A stretch of DNA of 64,000 nucleotides from Acanthaster planci (GCF_001949145.1 NW_019091574.1:9420-73419), one strand, 5' to 3'. Shown: positions 44,160 to 56,300, counted from the stretch's first letter. A program made the numbers and translations. The notes: generated by a model not told the origin, from the sequence alone.

Positions 44160-47158
44160 TTGTATTACAGTTCTCTCGATGGGAATTCCAAGGCCCGATA
44201 TGATGAAATGCTTGGCTTTATTGCTGGCATAGATCCCTACAAGGATAACCTGCGATCATGGAGTGCAGATGCTACTTTGTTGCCATCACTGGCGTATCCA
44301 GACACCGTTAATTTCCTAGTGCATTCCCCAAGCCCATACATGCTAGAGGATTTGAAATGCTACAAGGGACTCGAAGGCTACAACCAGTTTGTCAGCAGAT
44401 GGGTGCGGAATGTTGTGGCAACTGTTATTAATGATCGTCATGTAGTTTCTGCCAAGGTAAGACAAACTTTGGAAGGATATATTTGGACCTTCATGAGTAA
44501 GAGTACGCTAGGCCAATATCGTAACGTTAGTTGGGCACATAGTTTCATTGTTCATTACTATTACTTCATGTAGCCTACGTGCCCTATGCTTACTTGTGCT
44601 GGTGTTGCTGATAGGCCCGGCCCTAGTCCAACAGGTAACTAGGGGAATAGTAACTAAGACCCTAAAACTGAAGATTTTTCAATCTCAGGTGGACTTGTCA
44701 CTGTCAGTTTTTAAACTGACATGTCCGCCTCTGATTGAAAAATCAAAACTGACGATTTTGTAATCTGAGTTGGAAATGTCAGTTTTTAAAGTGATTGAAA
44801 AATCATCAGTTTTAGGGTCCTAGTTACTTGGACTACCTATATAGCCCAGCCCCAATGAATGTGCCCTAGACACTGGGTTAACATGCCAAACTACATGTAA
44901 GCTGCAGAGGCCTAGGACTCTAGGAGGCTATAGTCTACATGGTCTAGTGTTAAAGGTTTTGTAAACTTTTATTTTACTGTTAGGCCTACCTTTTATTTTT
45001 GTGGTAGGCCTAGGCCTGCCTGTTTTCAACTGGTTTTGTTTTGTTTCTGCTTTGGCTTTTTTGCAGGGTTTGCTGGGTGTTGACAGTTGAGTTTGCATGA
45101 TGTTGGCTGCATTAAAAATCCTGCATGATCTGTTGAGCCACTTTGGAAATTAATTAAGTGGTTTAACAGTGCATGAAGGAGCCCAATTTTCTTCAGTCTA
45201 CAAGTTCGAGTTTTGCATTCTAACAACTTTGAAGTGCCATTGTTCTTGTTCCAACTTAGACACAGTACCTCAAGTGATGAGTCATGATTTCCTTAATCCA
45301 GCTCCAGCATGTATTGTACATGTAAACATCTCAATAGCAATAATTATTTGAACTTTTATATGCTGGAATACATGGAGATACAGCTTTCAGTGGCAAGCAA
45401 CCAACAAACCATGACAACACAATCGAAAGAACATGAATGTTTGAAGTAAAAATAGAGATGTTTCCACAGTTGAAACACCAAATAGGCCTTAAGTTGTTTT
45501 GGTCTATTATTGCTTTTAAATTAAAAGATTTGCTTAAATTTCAGTTCCACACAAACGTAACCAAGCACGACTGTTGTATTGACTCCCCGGCACTTATTAT
45601 TGAAGGGTGTGTTTTCTAGGAATTCCATTATTTCATTATTTGTATTACTGATTGACTTCATCCATATTCATCGATTTACAGGTGATGCATTCTCAACGAC
45701 TTTAGGAAACTCCCCTGAAGCCATGGATAATTGCAGAAAGGAGTGGCAAGGTATTGGCAGCACACTGTGACTGTATAGCTGCATTGGGGAGACGTGTACA
45801 CATGTCAGTGCATTGATGTTCTACACTAACACGAAAGTCTGCATCAGAGAGTCAAAAACGGTGACCCAAGAGCCAGCTTATTGGAAGTTACCATCATCAG
45901 TAAAAGAAGCTGCCTATCTCCCTGCGTGTAAAATAGACTTTACTTCGGCCAAAACTAAGAAGCAGTTGGATATACTTGTAGATGGATCTGTCAACACAAC
46001 TGATGGTGGTGATGTCAAACAAAAAGCTCAGGTACCAGCCCCACAAAAGACGAACTTGACTTGCTCTACAAAGATCTGAATGAGGCAGATACAACATCTG
46101 CAATTCTCACTGTTGTTCCTAACTACAGCCATCAATTTCATCCTGAGGGAAGCAACTTCCCCACAGTCTTACCAGGCCTGTACGACTCAAAAAATTGCAA
46201 ACTGCCATTCCCAGACTTGTTGAAAAAATGTACTGAAATGTCCATTTCTGTCAGCAAGGATCAGGCAAACAATGTGGAGAAGGCCACACGTATGCAGTCG
46301 AGCAGCAAAAAAGTGGTATCAATTTCGAGCTGGCCGCATCACAGCATCGAAAATGAGGAGAGTTTACGGAACAAATTCAGATCAACCCTCTCAATCTCTC
46401 ATTCAATCTGTCTATTACCCTGAAACCACTAAATTTTCTACAACGGCAACAAAATGGGGGTGAACCAATGAGGAAGATGCCCGCCGGGCATATGAGGAGA
46501 AGATGGAGCTCACTCATCACAATTTTGTGGTTAAGCAGTCTGGCTTTGTCATCAACACGAAGTATCCTTACACTGGGGCTTCACCAGATCGGCGTGTTTC
46601 CTGCGAATGTTGTGGAGAAGGTGTAATTGAAGTGAAATACCCATATTGTGCTAGTGACAGCCAAATAGAAGAATATACCTCACTGCCAAGAACATGCTTT
46701 CACTCTGACGAGGATGGAAAAATCTGTCTACTTCAAGATCATGATTATTACTACCAAGTACAAACACACACCCACCAGTGAAGCAGAGTATGCTGATTTT
46801 ATTGTGTGGACTTCTGCTGACTTGCACATAGAGCGAATCGAACCAAATCAAGAGATGTGGGAGGAGATTTGTGAGAAGAGTCACAAGTTTTTTCATAAAG
46901 GCGGTACTACCAGAACTGCTTGGGAAATTTTACGCAAGACCATCCACTTCACGTGTAGCCTCGAGTGCTATGTCAATGAATCACTGTTACTGCGGCAAAC
47001 CACAAAGTGAGAATGATAGCATGGTTGCATGTCACAATGACACATGCAGGATTAAATGGTTTCATCGGAGCTGTCTCCAGATAAAGCAGCTTCCAAAAGG
47101 GAAGTGGTTCTGCCCAGAGTGCCGTAAAAACCGTACATGTAAGGAGATGCCAAAATAA
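44160..47158 (+). pseudogene. SWIM zinc finger - YqaJ exonuclease - PHD finger protein of the transposon
   Basis: Exon 1 (to 44456, donor GCCAAG|gtaaga) reads ARYDEMLGFIAGIDPY and LEDLKCYKGLEGYNQFVSRW. Exon 2 starts at 45682 after acceptor cgatttacag and reads VMHSQRL (stop) [14 protein letters not shown] and [14 protein letters not shown], then after a one-base loss [10 protein letters not shown]: together the CxC...CxH of a SWIM zinc finger. Next come SVKEAAYLPACKIDFTSAKT, AGRITASKMRRVYG, and the YqaJ nuclease core: TGASPDRRVSCECCGEGVIE, VKYPY and QDHDYYYQVQ. The end is a PHD finger, HCYCGKPQSENDSMVAC ... KWFHRSC ... KWFCPEC, stopping at 47156-47158. At least four frameshifts and two stops break it. 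The YqaJ family are lambda-exonuclease-like nucleases; the PHD finger may read histone tails. Confidence 0.85.
44640..44830. mobile_element. Palindromic MITE inside the ISL2EU-type element
   Basis: Ends AACTAGGGGAATAGTAACTA and TAGGGTCCTAGTTACTTGGA; subterminal CCCTAAAACTGAAGATTTTT pairs with AAAAATCATCAGTTTTAGGG. The interior holds a second inverted repeat (CTGTCAGTTTTTAAACTGACA). No frame. It is inserted in the first intron of the SWIM-YqaJ-PHD gene. Confidence 0.75.
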
Positions 47159-47649
47159 GACACTCACATACACACAATTTCTCTCTACATGAATGCTTTA
47201 GTTTAATGCAGAAGTTCACCATCCCTGTCAGTGTACATTCTAAACCAAAGTGTTTTCCTGTTGCTTGCAAAATACACGAAGCCAAATCCCCAATTATTTC
47301 CTTTGTCATACAAATGCAATAATCAAAATTTTTTAAGACTGGAATTTACAGGAAAGCAACAAAAACTAAGTATTCTTTATACTAAAAGTTGAATTAATTA
47401 TGAAAGTGCCATTATATAGTGGTGTTGACTTGAGAAAAAAAATTGATACTAAAAAAAAATGATAGGAAAGTATTGACTCGACTCAGAAACTTTGACACAA
47501 GAATCATCTTGAATCCTATGACTTGGTTTCAACACAATCAAGAGACTTCATCTAATCAAATGGAATGACAGATGGACATGTTGGTCAGTGCACAACGTAT
47601 AACTGTAATTTTGTCAAATATTGTGACTTTACTGTCACATGCTTTCACA

Positions 47650-49602
47650 CAGTCTATGGGAATTGTGCTATGAAGAATAGTATATTTTTGACAATGACTC
47701 GCTCTACATGAATTCTTGAGTTGGCAATACGCTGTGCTTTCTCCACTTCTTCTCCTGTAAGACGAAGTCTGTCACGTCTAATTGTAGGGATAAGAAGTTT
47801 AGCCCCCATCATTCAAATGCTGTCAGAAACATCAAATCCCCTGTCTGCCATGACCACATCACCAACACACAATATGTGCAGAAAGCTACTGTGTTCAACG
47901 ACAAATGTGTCACTTGCCCTGCCACCCTACCCCTCTGGTATGTAGCATATTACACCCTGTGATGTTATACCTATCAAATATTTGATTGTATTGTTTGATT
48001 TATAAGAAGACCATGTTGATGATCGTGCTGCAAGATTTGATGGCCTTTCTAAGGATACCTCAAAACAGTCAATAATCACAGTTATTTTTTGACCAAAGTG
48101 TGTTCTAAATGACATGGGCATGGTTTCCATCAACTGTTGACGATCAGGCCACTATATTAGTGGCTTTAACCTCACATACATGTTATCAATCATAATTTAA
48201 AAACAGTGTAGATGATGTCGACTTATGTACATGAAATCGGTTTCCAAGGTCCATATGGGAAAGATTTAGCCGAGGTTTCATAAGAGTGAGAACCAGTTGT
48301 TGATATTTAGTTAAAGTGTTCAAGAATGTATGTGGAATATACACTTGGAGAAAATTAAAAAGTGCAACTAGTACAGCAAAACTTGGAAGTCCTGTGTCAT
48401 GCCTAACATTTTCATCATTGTCTTTGAAGATTCCCTCATCAAACTTGTTGGTGTTGGCAAGCTGCTCTTTCAGTGTTCTGTTTTCTTCCAAAAGTCGCCA
48501 GAGTTCTTTTTGTGATGCAAACATTCCCTTCAAGGTCAGTTTGGCAAACTGCTTCAGAAAGCTTACTTTCATCATCCACTGGTTGAGTCTTGTGGTCTGA
48601 CCCGAGCTGTGAGAGAGCTTTTGCAGCATTATGTTTGCATTTCTGCTCGTCTCTTCACACTTCTTGCATACCTGAGTCTCGAGCGACTGAGCAACTATCT
48701 ACCTTGTTGTGTCCAAGCTTCAAGCTGGGTGCCCAATCAGGATTAGTGGTATCATAGAGTGTTGATGGCTTTCCTGTGGTGTTAAATAATATGGAAAAAA
48801 GTAGGGCTCATAAAAACAAGGCCAACATAAACATAGTAACAAATAGGATATTTACCTATTAATTTTGAGGGAAATAAATATACGGTCATCTCACGCTTGA
48901 CATATAACATGGGACTTGTCTCAAAAATTGAGTTTTCTTATGTTTTGAAATTCTCCAGTGCTAAATTTCACTGTCAACCATGGTCAACTGACCATTGATT
49001 GCACCTGAATTGCTTCCCTGATGGCATTTTTCAGCTGGAAAAATTGTTTCTGGGTGTTTTCTTTCTCATTACATTGCATTGGGGCCTTTTCATATTTTCC
49101 AGGATCCATGGCGAATATGAAAGACTGTAGCTGGATGATTTAGAAAGCAGTGTCAGGAATGAGCATGGTCAACTCCTTGCTCTGACATGTCTTGAGTGAT
49201 GTAGCCTTGTAGGCCTACATGTACAGGCACTATTGGGAATCGGGAAGTATACTATTACGGGGTGATATCGAGTCATACATGTAACTCTTATTAATTTAGC
49301 AAACCAATTTGGCTATACGCATATTTTCAAAGGGCACTGAAATTTTGTTAATTTATGCAAAGTTACGTTCATTGCTACTCACCAGATATGAAGTGATTGG
49401 AGCAAATTCGCGTGCACTGTAAGTTTCTGTCACTGATGTTTCTGGAAACCCGTGACAACCATTCTGTCCGTCTTTTCTTTTAGTGAAAGTATGCAAGTTG
49501 CCTTACCTTCTCTTGTCAGTACAGCAGGTAAACGATAAAAAGATTTCTTATCATGTTCCCCCCCCGTTTCCACAGTCAAAGTACAGCACAAAAGTTGACC
49601 AT
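47650..49602 (-). pseudogene. THAP - HTH - DDE transposase of the ISL2EU-type element
   Basis: Exon 1 (49602 to 49383) starts MVNFCAV and, with a shift, DCGNGGEH...FYRLP, then KRRTEWLSRVSRNISD and CTRICSNHFIS: a C2CH THAP zinc finger. Donor CTG|gtgagtag joins exon 2 (acceptor accacag, start 48773), which completes the Gly codon: GKPSTLYDTTNPDWAPSLKL. Next are a coiled stretch (LWRLLEENRTLKEQLA) and an HTH region (TKYQQLVLTLMKPRLNLSHM). The DDE_Tnp_4-type core shows VIIDCFEVSLERPSNL (first Asp), [10 protein letters not shown] (second Asp) and SRIHVERVI (Glu). In-frame stops lie after YIPEG and before MMGAKLL, and at least one shift lies near 48550. All catalytic residues remain but the gene is broken. 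Confidence 0.85.
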
Positions 49603-49704
49603 TTTCAACAAACTACAGTACAAACTCACTTCAGTTCAAATCTTCCCGCGCGTGTGGAGTTTTATACACAGCTGACAAGTAACGGTGAAGACGTGCTCAT
49701 GTAT

Positions 49705-49765
49705 GTAATCCAAGATGGCAGATAAACAAAACTGTGACGTCATCCATGACAGGTCTATATGGGTC
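49705..49765 (-). repeat. Right terminal inverted repeat of the ISL2EU-type element
   Basis: Read on the minus strand it begins GACCCATATAG, contains GATGACGTCACAG and ends CTGCCATCTTGGATTAC, mirroring the left end. Confidence 0.8.
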
Positions 49766-51244
49766 AGAGTGTTGGAGAAAAATACTAATGTTCTGCCCTA
49801 TAATTCTTCTTTGATTACACCCACAGTATTCTCCAAAGTGTAACCCCACCAGGCTATGACTGCAGGATAGGACAGCCAAACATTTTCATTAAACATGAAA
49901 TTTTACCATTATTTGAACATGCTTGACAAAAAAAATAATCAGGAGTAAAGGAAAGTCACATCTGGACCAGTTCACAAGGAAGTGGAACAGCGATCATAAA
50001 TACAGTAAGAAAAGGAGAATGAATCAACCTTTAGGCCTTAAATACTTCATAATGTGTTGAAAGTTTAAACTAAAAGTCCCATAGATCATATTTCTGACTG
50101 TGCTGTACATGTATATACAAAAGGTTACACAAATGTATGCTGCATATCAAAGAGTACAGCATGGATATGAAATTGACCAATTGTGTTAGCTTATGTACAC
50201 TGGCGGCAAGAGTACATGTAGACATCAAAATGACAAATTTAAAAGCCCAACATAAATCTGTAACATTTCATCCTAGCAGAGAAACAACATGTGAAAAAGA
50301 CAACTACATGTACATGTACAAAAAACTCAGAAATATTTCCCTGTCCATGCTGGTCCTTATCACAAGGATATCCACAAATGCATTATGACAAAATGTTTAA
50401 TTTTCCCCCATATCTCAACACATTTTTATAACGACACAGAAATTATAACAAAACCAGGATAATGTATGCATCACACTCTGTTGATTTACAACTTACAGCT
50501 TAGATTACCTTAAACATATAAGCGGAAAAACAAAATCATACACTGACAATGTCGGTTTGTTTTTTACAATACTGTATACACCAAGTCATCATTTTCACCC
50601 TATAAGTGTGTGGTCCAAATCATCCATCATTCAGGCGAAGTCAGTTGAATCATGTTTTTAAACTATAGCCATTGCTTGAACTTGCCCTTTGCTGAACAAA
50701 AGCTGGTTGCCAGCCAAAATGTGAAGGATTCTATACCTCCTGTGACCGGCGCTCCGTCAGCAGAACTTTGCTATATACAAAACTGTACATCAATCTGATG
50801 AACAACACATGGTGTTCAGAAGAAATTGGAGCCTGAAATGACATCCAACAATAACAGTAAAGTGCACTTCTATGACATCATCAGCCTGCCACTCAATCAC
50901 TACCACAATTCTTCAGTCATCTCTAGTGTCTGAATCAGTCTAACCATGTAGTTCATGCACATCCCAACAACAGTGGGTGGACTCCTTTTGCTCAAGCCTA
51001 CACATTCCAATTCCAAAATCACAGAACAGCAACCTATATGTAGTACTTTGTATTGCCATAAAGAAAATTCTCACAATACTTTTTACTCAATGTATCATTT
51101 CACACAAGGACCAACAATTCTTAAGCATTGCACCACACAGAAAAAACTTTCACCAATATCCCATAAGGAACTGAATAAAACTGTTTTGAAAGTAAACATT
51201 CTATCATCCACTTGGAAAATTCCACAATAAAAAGTATTGTGGAA
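49766..51244. other. No gene recognised
   Basis: Short frames and TACATGTA words only. Confidence 0.4.
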
Positions 51245-51303
51245 AAAAAATACATCTTGAAAATAGCTTCACCCGACTCGGACCGGCCAGCCAACCGCGG
51301 CAA

Positions 51304-51374
51304 GCTCGGTGGTCGAGTGGTTAAGACGTCTGCACTAGTAAGCAGGAGGTCGTGGGTTCGAGTCCCACCCGAGC
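51304..51374 (+). other. tRNA-like head of SINE unit 1
   Basis: GCTCGGT ... ACCCGAGC forms a nearly complete acceptor stem. The D arm (GTCGAGTGGTTAAGAC) looks like tRNA-Ser, and the T arm is GTGGGTTCGAGTCCCAC. The anticodon stem TCTGC/GCAGG encloses an 8-base loop instead of 7, so this is not a functional tRNA gene. Confidence 0.8.
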
Positions 51375-51563
51375 AAACTTGTGAATTTTTTCGCAAGCTC
51401 TCTGACAAGCACTGAGCATACAGTGTTTATCAATATATACGTTGGGTAAGGGCAAAACTCGCTATATATATTAACATCTCCCCAATGCAAAAAATACATC
51501 TTGAAAATAGTTCGCGGTACCGGCTGCATCACCCGACTCGGACTGGCCAGCCGACCTCGGCAA

Positions 51564-51635
51564 GCTCGGTGGTCGAATGGTTTTCGATGTCTGCACTAGA
51601 AAGCAGGAGGTCGTGGGTTCGAGTCCCACCCAAGC
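51564..51635 (+). other. tRNA-like head of SINE unit 2 (more diverged)
   Basis: Same layout as unit 1 with a changed D arm (GAATGGTTTTCGATG) and a broken acceptor stem (CCCAAGC). Box B is intact. Confidence 0.8.
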
Positions 51636-51772
51636 AAGCTAGTGAATTCTTTCACAACCTCTCGGACAAGCATTGAGCATACAGTGTTTATCAATATATG
51701 CATCGGGTAAGGGCAAAATCTGTTATATAAATTAACATCTCCCCAATGCAAAAAAATACATCTTGAAAAACT

Positions 51773-52649
51773 ATACCAATGTAAGAATGTGTTCAAGTCA
51801 TATTTGAAATCACTTTTGCCAATTAATACATCAACATTATCATGATGATATATTTTCAATGTTTGAAATAAAAATACAAATATCCAATACATAAATTTAA
51901 AACATGATTCACCAAAAGTACGCACTTTGAGATAGAATATAGTTTAGTTATAACAATAAGAACAAAATCTACAAAACTTGATGTAAATGTTGTTACTCCA
52001 ATACAAAAGATTTTGAAAGCCATCTTTTAATACAAACTTAAGCATTCCCCTGATGCTTACAGCTGCCTTGAATCCTCAGCCATTTCTGTAACATGTACAT
52101 ATTACATTTTGACTTTGAAGAGTTAAAATTTTTGGAACATTTTAAAACTGCCTCATTTAAAATTCTTGGATACAGATCCTTTTAAATATACGTTACAATA
52201 TCTTCAGCTATATGACATTATGTTGTGCTGTAGGAAGCTGCAAGTGCCCACTCAGCCTCACTCCAATCAAGGGGACATATTTCCCTCATGAGGATGGGAC
52301 ACGTGCTGCATTGTGCGTAATGACATGAGTAATTCATAATGCACTGCACTACCAAGAGGTTGCCACAGAGAAGCCATTTTTCAAGTTTACAGCCAACAAA
52401 AACATGGTGCACTGCAATGTGAATTGCCCATATTTTGGGGTGGATCAAATCATGGAAAAGTTGAAAGATTGAAGAAGTTTTACAAGTTAAATGAATGCAA
52501 CACATGACATTATGGCAAGAAAGAAATCCTGTCTCAGCACAAGCCTTTGGGGTCAGCATTTTACAACAGCTCTTCCTAATTAACACCCTGACCGTAACTC
52601 TCTACTCCTCAACAAAATACAAACCAAAACAAAGCGTCCAGGGCGCAAA
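51773..52649. other. 3' flank of the ABCG2-type gene; no gene recognised
   Basis: A 122-codon minus-strand frame at 52218-52586 shows no domain and is probably chance. Confidence 0.4.
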
Positions 52650-53035
52650 ATTGAGAGGGTATGTATAGGAGATGGTGAAAAGTGTCTTCATGAACGGGTA
52701 TGAACGGAAGAGGGTGAAAAAGTGTCTTCTTGAGAGGGTATGAACGGAAGAGGGTGAAAAAGTGTCTTCATGAACGGGTATGAATGAAAGGTGAAAAAGT
52801 GTCTTCATGAGAGGGTATGAATGAAAGGTGAAAAAGTGTCTTCATGAACGGGTATGAATGAAAGGTGAAAAAGTGTCTTCATGAGGGGGTATGAATGAAA
52901 GGTGAAAAAGTGTCTTCATGAGAGGGTATGAATGAAAGGTGAAAAAGTGTCTTCATGAACGGGTATGAATGAAAGGTGAAAAAGTGTCTTCATGAGAGGG
53001 TATGAATGAAAGGTGAAAAAGTGTCTTCATGATAT
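52650..53035. repeat. 37-40-bp minisatellite just 3' of the ABCG2-type stop codon
   Basis: GTGTCTTCATGA starts units at 52682, 52722, 52762, 52799, 52836, 52873, 52910, 52947, 52984 and 53021: first two spacings of 40, then 37. Units alternate between GAACGGGTATGAA (A) and GAGAGGGTATGAA (B) in the order A B A B A B B A B, pointing to dimer expansion. It lies about 180 bases downstream of the ABCG2 stop, probably within the 3' UTR. Confidence 0.95.
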
Positions 53036-53212
53036 GCTGAAACTGAAAGAACAACCTGCGTGTCTTTCACAAGTTCTGTAGAATTTATCATTGACAGCTC
53101 AGTTTAATCTTCTTATTCTTCTTATTACTATTGGTTTCCTCGTTTCATTAAAAAAACCAGAAATTAAAGAAAAAAGCACAAGGCTACAGCCTGCCAGGTT
53201 TGCTAACATACC

Positions 53213-53360
53213 CTACTTGTATTTAGGGATCAGTCTGAGCTTGATATAAGCCATAGTCATGAAGCCGACGCACATGATGACTAGGGCTAGCTCATTCTTC
53301 CAAAGACCCCAGTGGGAATAGTCAATCCCTTGTCCCTCCAGGTACATCTCCCCCGTCATC
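53213..53360 (-). CDS. ABCG2: ABCG2-type terminal exon
   Basis: Acceptor gttcccacag; one base completes an Arg codon, then MTGEMYLEGQGIDYSHWGLW, the last transmembrane helix (ELALVIMCVGFMTMAYIKL) and RLIPKYK before TAG at 53213-53215. The basic-aromatic C terminus resembles the human KKYS end. Confidence 0.93.
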
Positions 53361-56300
53361 CTGTGGGAACAAAACCCAAACAAAGGGTCAGCTGTGCTTA
53401 CAAGCCAACCATACCAGTTTCAGTCTTTAATCAATGGGCTGAGAGTCTTAGCAAACAAGTTCAGTTTAATTGGATCCAAGGTTGATATTACAAATCACCA
53501 TGATTCATCATATCTTAAATTGCGATAAATAACACATGGAAGCTTACAATGGCTGGTGTTGATGACTTCAAACAAATTTGTGACGAGTCAAAAGCATTGT
53601 TCCTTCAATTTCAAAGGTAACGTCTTGTAACACATGATTGCCTGACTATGCCACTTTGTGGACCCCTGGATTTTCCTTATGCAAGCAAGTTTTGGAAAGG
53701 CATGCTTTTGCTGACAGGATTTTTGCTGCAGTTGATGCCGTCACATGCAATAATTAAAAGAAGCTACCCTCCATACAGCTGGTAACTGATGGTGCCATTT
53801 TCTATGCCTGCCAGTTACACGGGAGCATGCCACAAGGGTCAAAGGTTAAATTTAACTCCTGCCTACCTCATTGTGACGTTGTTGACCTCTCCACTAAATG
53901 TCAAACCAACAAGCTCGTTTACGCTAAGAGCCTGGCAAACAAGAATACAAAACAATAGCTATCCACAAATGTTTGGAGATACAAACTTTGATGTCATGTA
54001 CAGATATGTAACCATTTACTGGCCAAACAACTGAGGAATCAAAAGATCCACACCAGACTGATCAATTTTAACCAACCAGGTTAAAAACACGACAGCCACA
54101 ACTGAAGGCAAGTATATGTTGGGGTATTCCAAAACAGTATTTCATTACTTCAAAAAGTGACAGGAAGGCAATCTGTATTATTATTATATATTTCTGGTAA
54201 TGACACCAAGGATTCCTCAAAAGTGCCCTAGGTTTCTTCAGGCTTGCGAGCGCAAGCCTGAAGAAACCTTTAGAGAGGAGACAGTGAGAAGCAGTTACAG
54301 TTTCAGAGGTGGGAGGAAAACCCCAAAGGAATATTCCAGGTAAAACCCATGGAATCAGGTAGGGACTAGAAACCCAATCTACATGTGGACCGGGCCAGGA
54401 TTCAAACCCGGGCCACAGAGGTGGAAGGCGAGGAAAGAACCACTAGGCCAACCCGACTCCCCATGGAATTTGATGGGTATTTAAATTCTTATAAAGAAAA
54501 TATATGTGTCAATCAAAGCAAGAGAACAGTGTACACAACAGTACAATATAGCAAAAAGCAGCACACTGTGTAGTAGTAAATATTCATCAGTTCATACAGT
54601 AGCTGAAAAATTGTCCAGTCTTTAATATGCTCATGATAGCCTGGCAGCCAGAGGGGTGAAACCTGTTTTGTTGGATATATAAGGTTTCTTTGCATATTCT
54701 GAGCAAGGAAGTCATACTTTTGAAGAATTTGAATGATGAAACTTTGTCAGGGTTGTACAATTTCAGATATCGATTATTTCTCTTTCTTTGGATAGTTCAT
54801 CAATGCATACTATGTTTACACACTTAAAACAAAAAACTAACAAATTTTAATGAAACCGATGTCCCATATTTACACATAAAAATGAATTAAAAAAAAAGAA
54901 TAAAAGCCTCAAACTACAAACTGAGGTGAGGTGCAGTTAGGGAGTGGCCTTGATTGTGCTTGGTTGTTGTGTAAACAAATTCAAATCCATTTTAACATTA
55001 AACCAAAAATATAAAGTGAGGTTTCCCTATGCTGTTATTTTCAATCCAACAAGTGGCAATAAGCTTAAATTTCTAAGAAAAGACATTAGGAGTACATTAA
55101 GGGCATGGCTGGAAAAGGAAGTAACTGATGGAATAAGACACTCACTTACAAGTACATGCATATCAGATTTTGAGTGCCGTAATATTGTTGATACATGTGT
55201 ATATATTTCACCTGAAACTTTAGTGCCATGATTTTGTTGAAATTTAACTTTAACTTTCTAAACACCACAACACACCATTGGACTAAAAATGGGTTCTTGA
55301 GGTATGGGATTAATGGGGCTTTTTGGGGGGTGGGTGGGTCAGGGCAAATATTTGTTAAACTTAAGTATATTGGATATTCACTGTAAGTGAAATGTTGATT
55401 GAACTATTTCTCTGGGTAACAGAAACAAGGTTCTTTGGCGCAGCAATGCCTGTGCACTGCACTTAAAATGAAAACAGATCTTGTAAGATTGATCTTATTG
55501 CTTCACTATAGCAAAGTTTTTTCAACATTCAAACAAAGGTTTACTGTATCACAGAAATGTTCTCCAAAATCTAAAGAGCAAGGAATGCTTGACTAACAAA
55601 TTGTCCCATCTGGATATAAGTCACAATGAATTTCTGACAAACACTGTACAACTGCTGATCTCTTGTGAACATGAATTATTGTCTAGCTTGAGCTCCACTT
55701 CTGTCCTCTCTGTATCAGGTTGTGATGGTGTCCTATCTAGAGATGACAGAAAGGAAGCTTTTGCTTTTGGTGTTTGACCTTGTCCTCAATGAAGTATGGC
55801 ATTGCAACCATTACATTTGTGGAGGCGGTCTTTTTAGTTGAGTGCAGTTTGACAAGGCAAACCCTTCTACATTGCCGTATGGGCTGCAATGGCTCTATCT
55901 GCCACCACTTTTAACCACTTCCTGTCAAGGACTCCAGAGTAAGAAATTGCCAAAGGAGTTGACACCGAACACGCATGATCACAATGATCGTGAGCACGGG
56001 TCTACCCAATGAGCGACTCCATATGCAATCACATGTATACATGTACAACGAGCACTCGCACAGTATAGTGCGGTGGGCAGCTAGGTTTGGAAGCTGGATG
56101 GATGAGGTGCTGGAACTGGTTCTGGTAGGAAATTAGCATCAAGAAACATTCTCAATTGCAAGTTCTTGTCTGCACTTTCTGTGTTCTGCAGCTCTGGACA
56201 GTGATGTTAGGGGAAACAGAACTGACTTAAATTAGCTCTAAATTTGCATCGACATATCCTGAGTAACGCCTGACCATGTCCAAGTAATTAAAAAGGCGAT

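Larger units (their letters stand above)
44047..49765. mobile_element. ISL2EU (IS4EU)-type DNA transposon, 5.7 kb, both genes present but decayed
   Basis: Bounded by 61-base terminal inverted repeats (44047-44107 and 49705-49765). It holds a plus-strand SWIM-YqaJ-PHD gene (44160-47158) and a minus-strand THAP-DDE transposase gene (49602 to about 47650), converging tail to tail. Known: ISL2EU/IS4EU elements encode a DDE transposase plus a second protein with a YqaJ exonuclease domain. Seen: both proteins, splice sites, and termini. Several frameshifts and stops show it is inactive. A smaller palindromic MITE (44640-44830) is inserted in its first intron. Confidence 0.87.
51245..51772 (+). mobile_element. 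Two tandem tRNA-derived SINEs
   Basis: Unit 1 (51245-51486) and unit 2 (51487-51750) each begin AAATACATCTTGAAAATAG, carry CACCCGACTCGGA.TGGCCAG, a tRNA-like head with box A-like GTGGTCGAGTGG and box B GGTTCGAGTCC, then a tail with CAAGC..TGAGCATACAGTG and TTAACATCTCCCCAATGCAA. A third AAATACATCTTGAAAA closes the array at 51755. The shared flanking word suggests tandem duplication or nested insertion. Confidence 0.85.

Noticed and set aside
51304-51374. Functional tRNA gene
   Set aside because: Anticodon loop has eight bases, and a second diverged copy with the same SINE body follows.
52218-52586. 122-codon minus-strand frame 3' of ABCG2
   Set aside because: No recognised domain, no splice signals; ABCG2 already ends at 53213.
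52650-53035. CRISPR array
   Set aside because: Units are contiguous with no unique spacers, and the genome is eukaryotic; it is a minisatellite.
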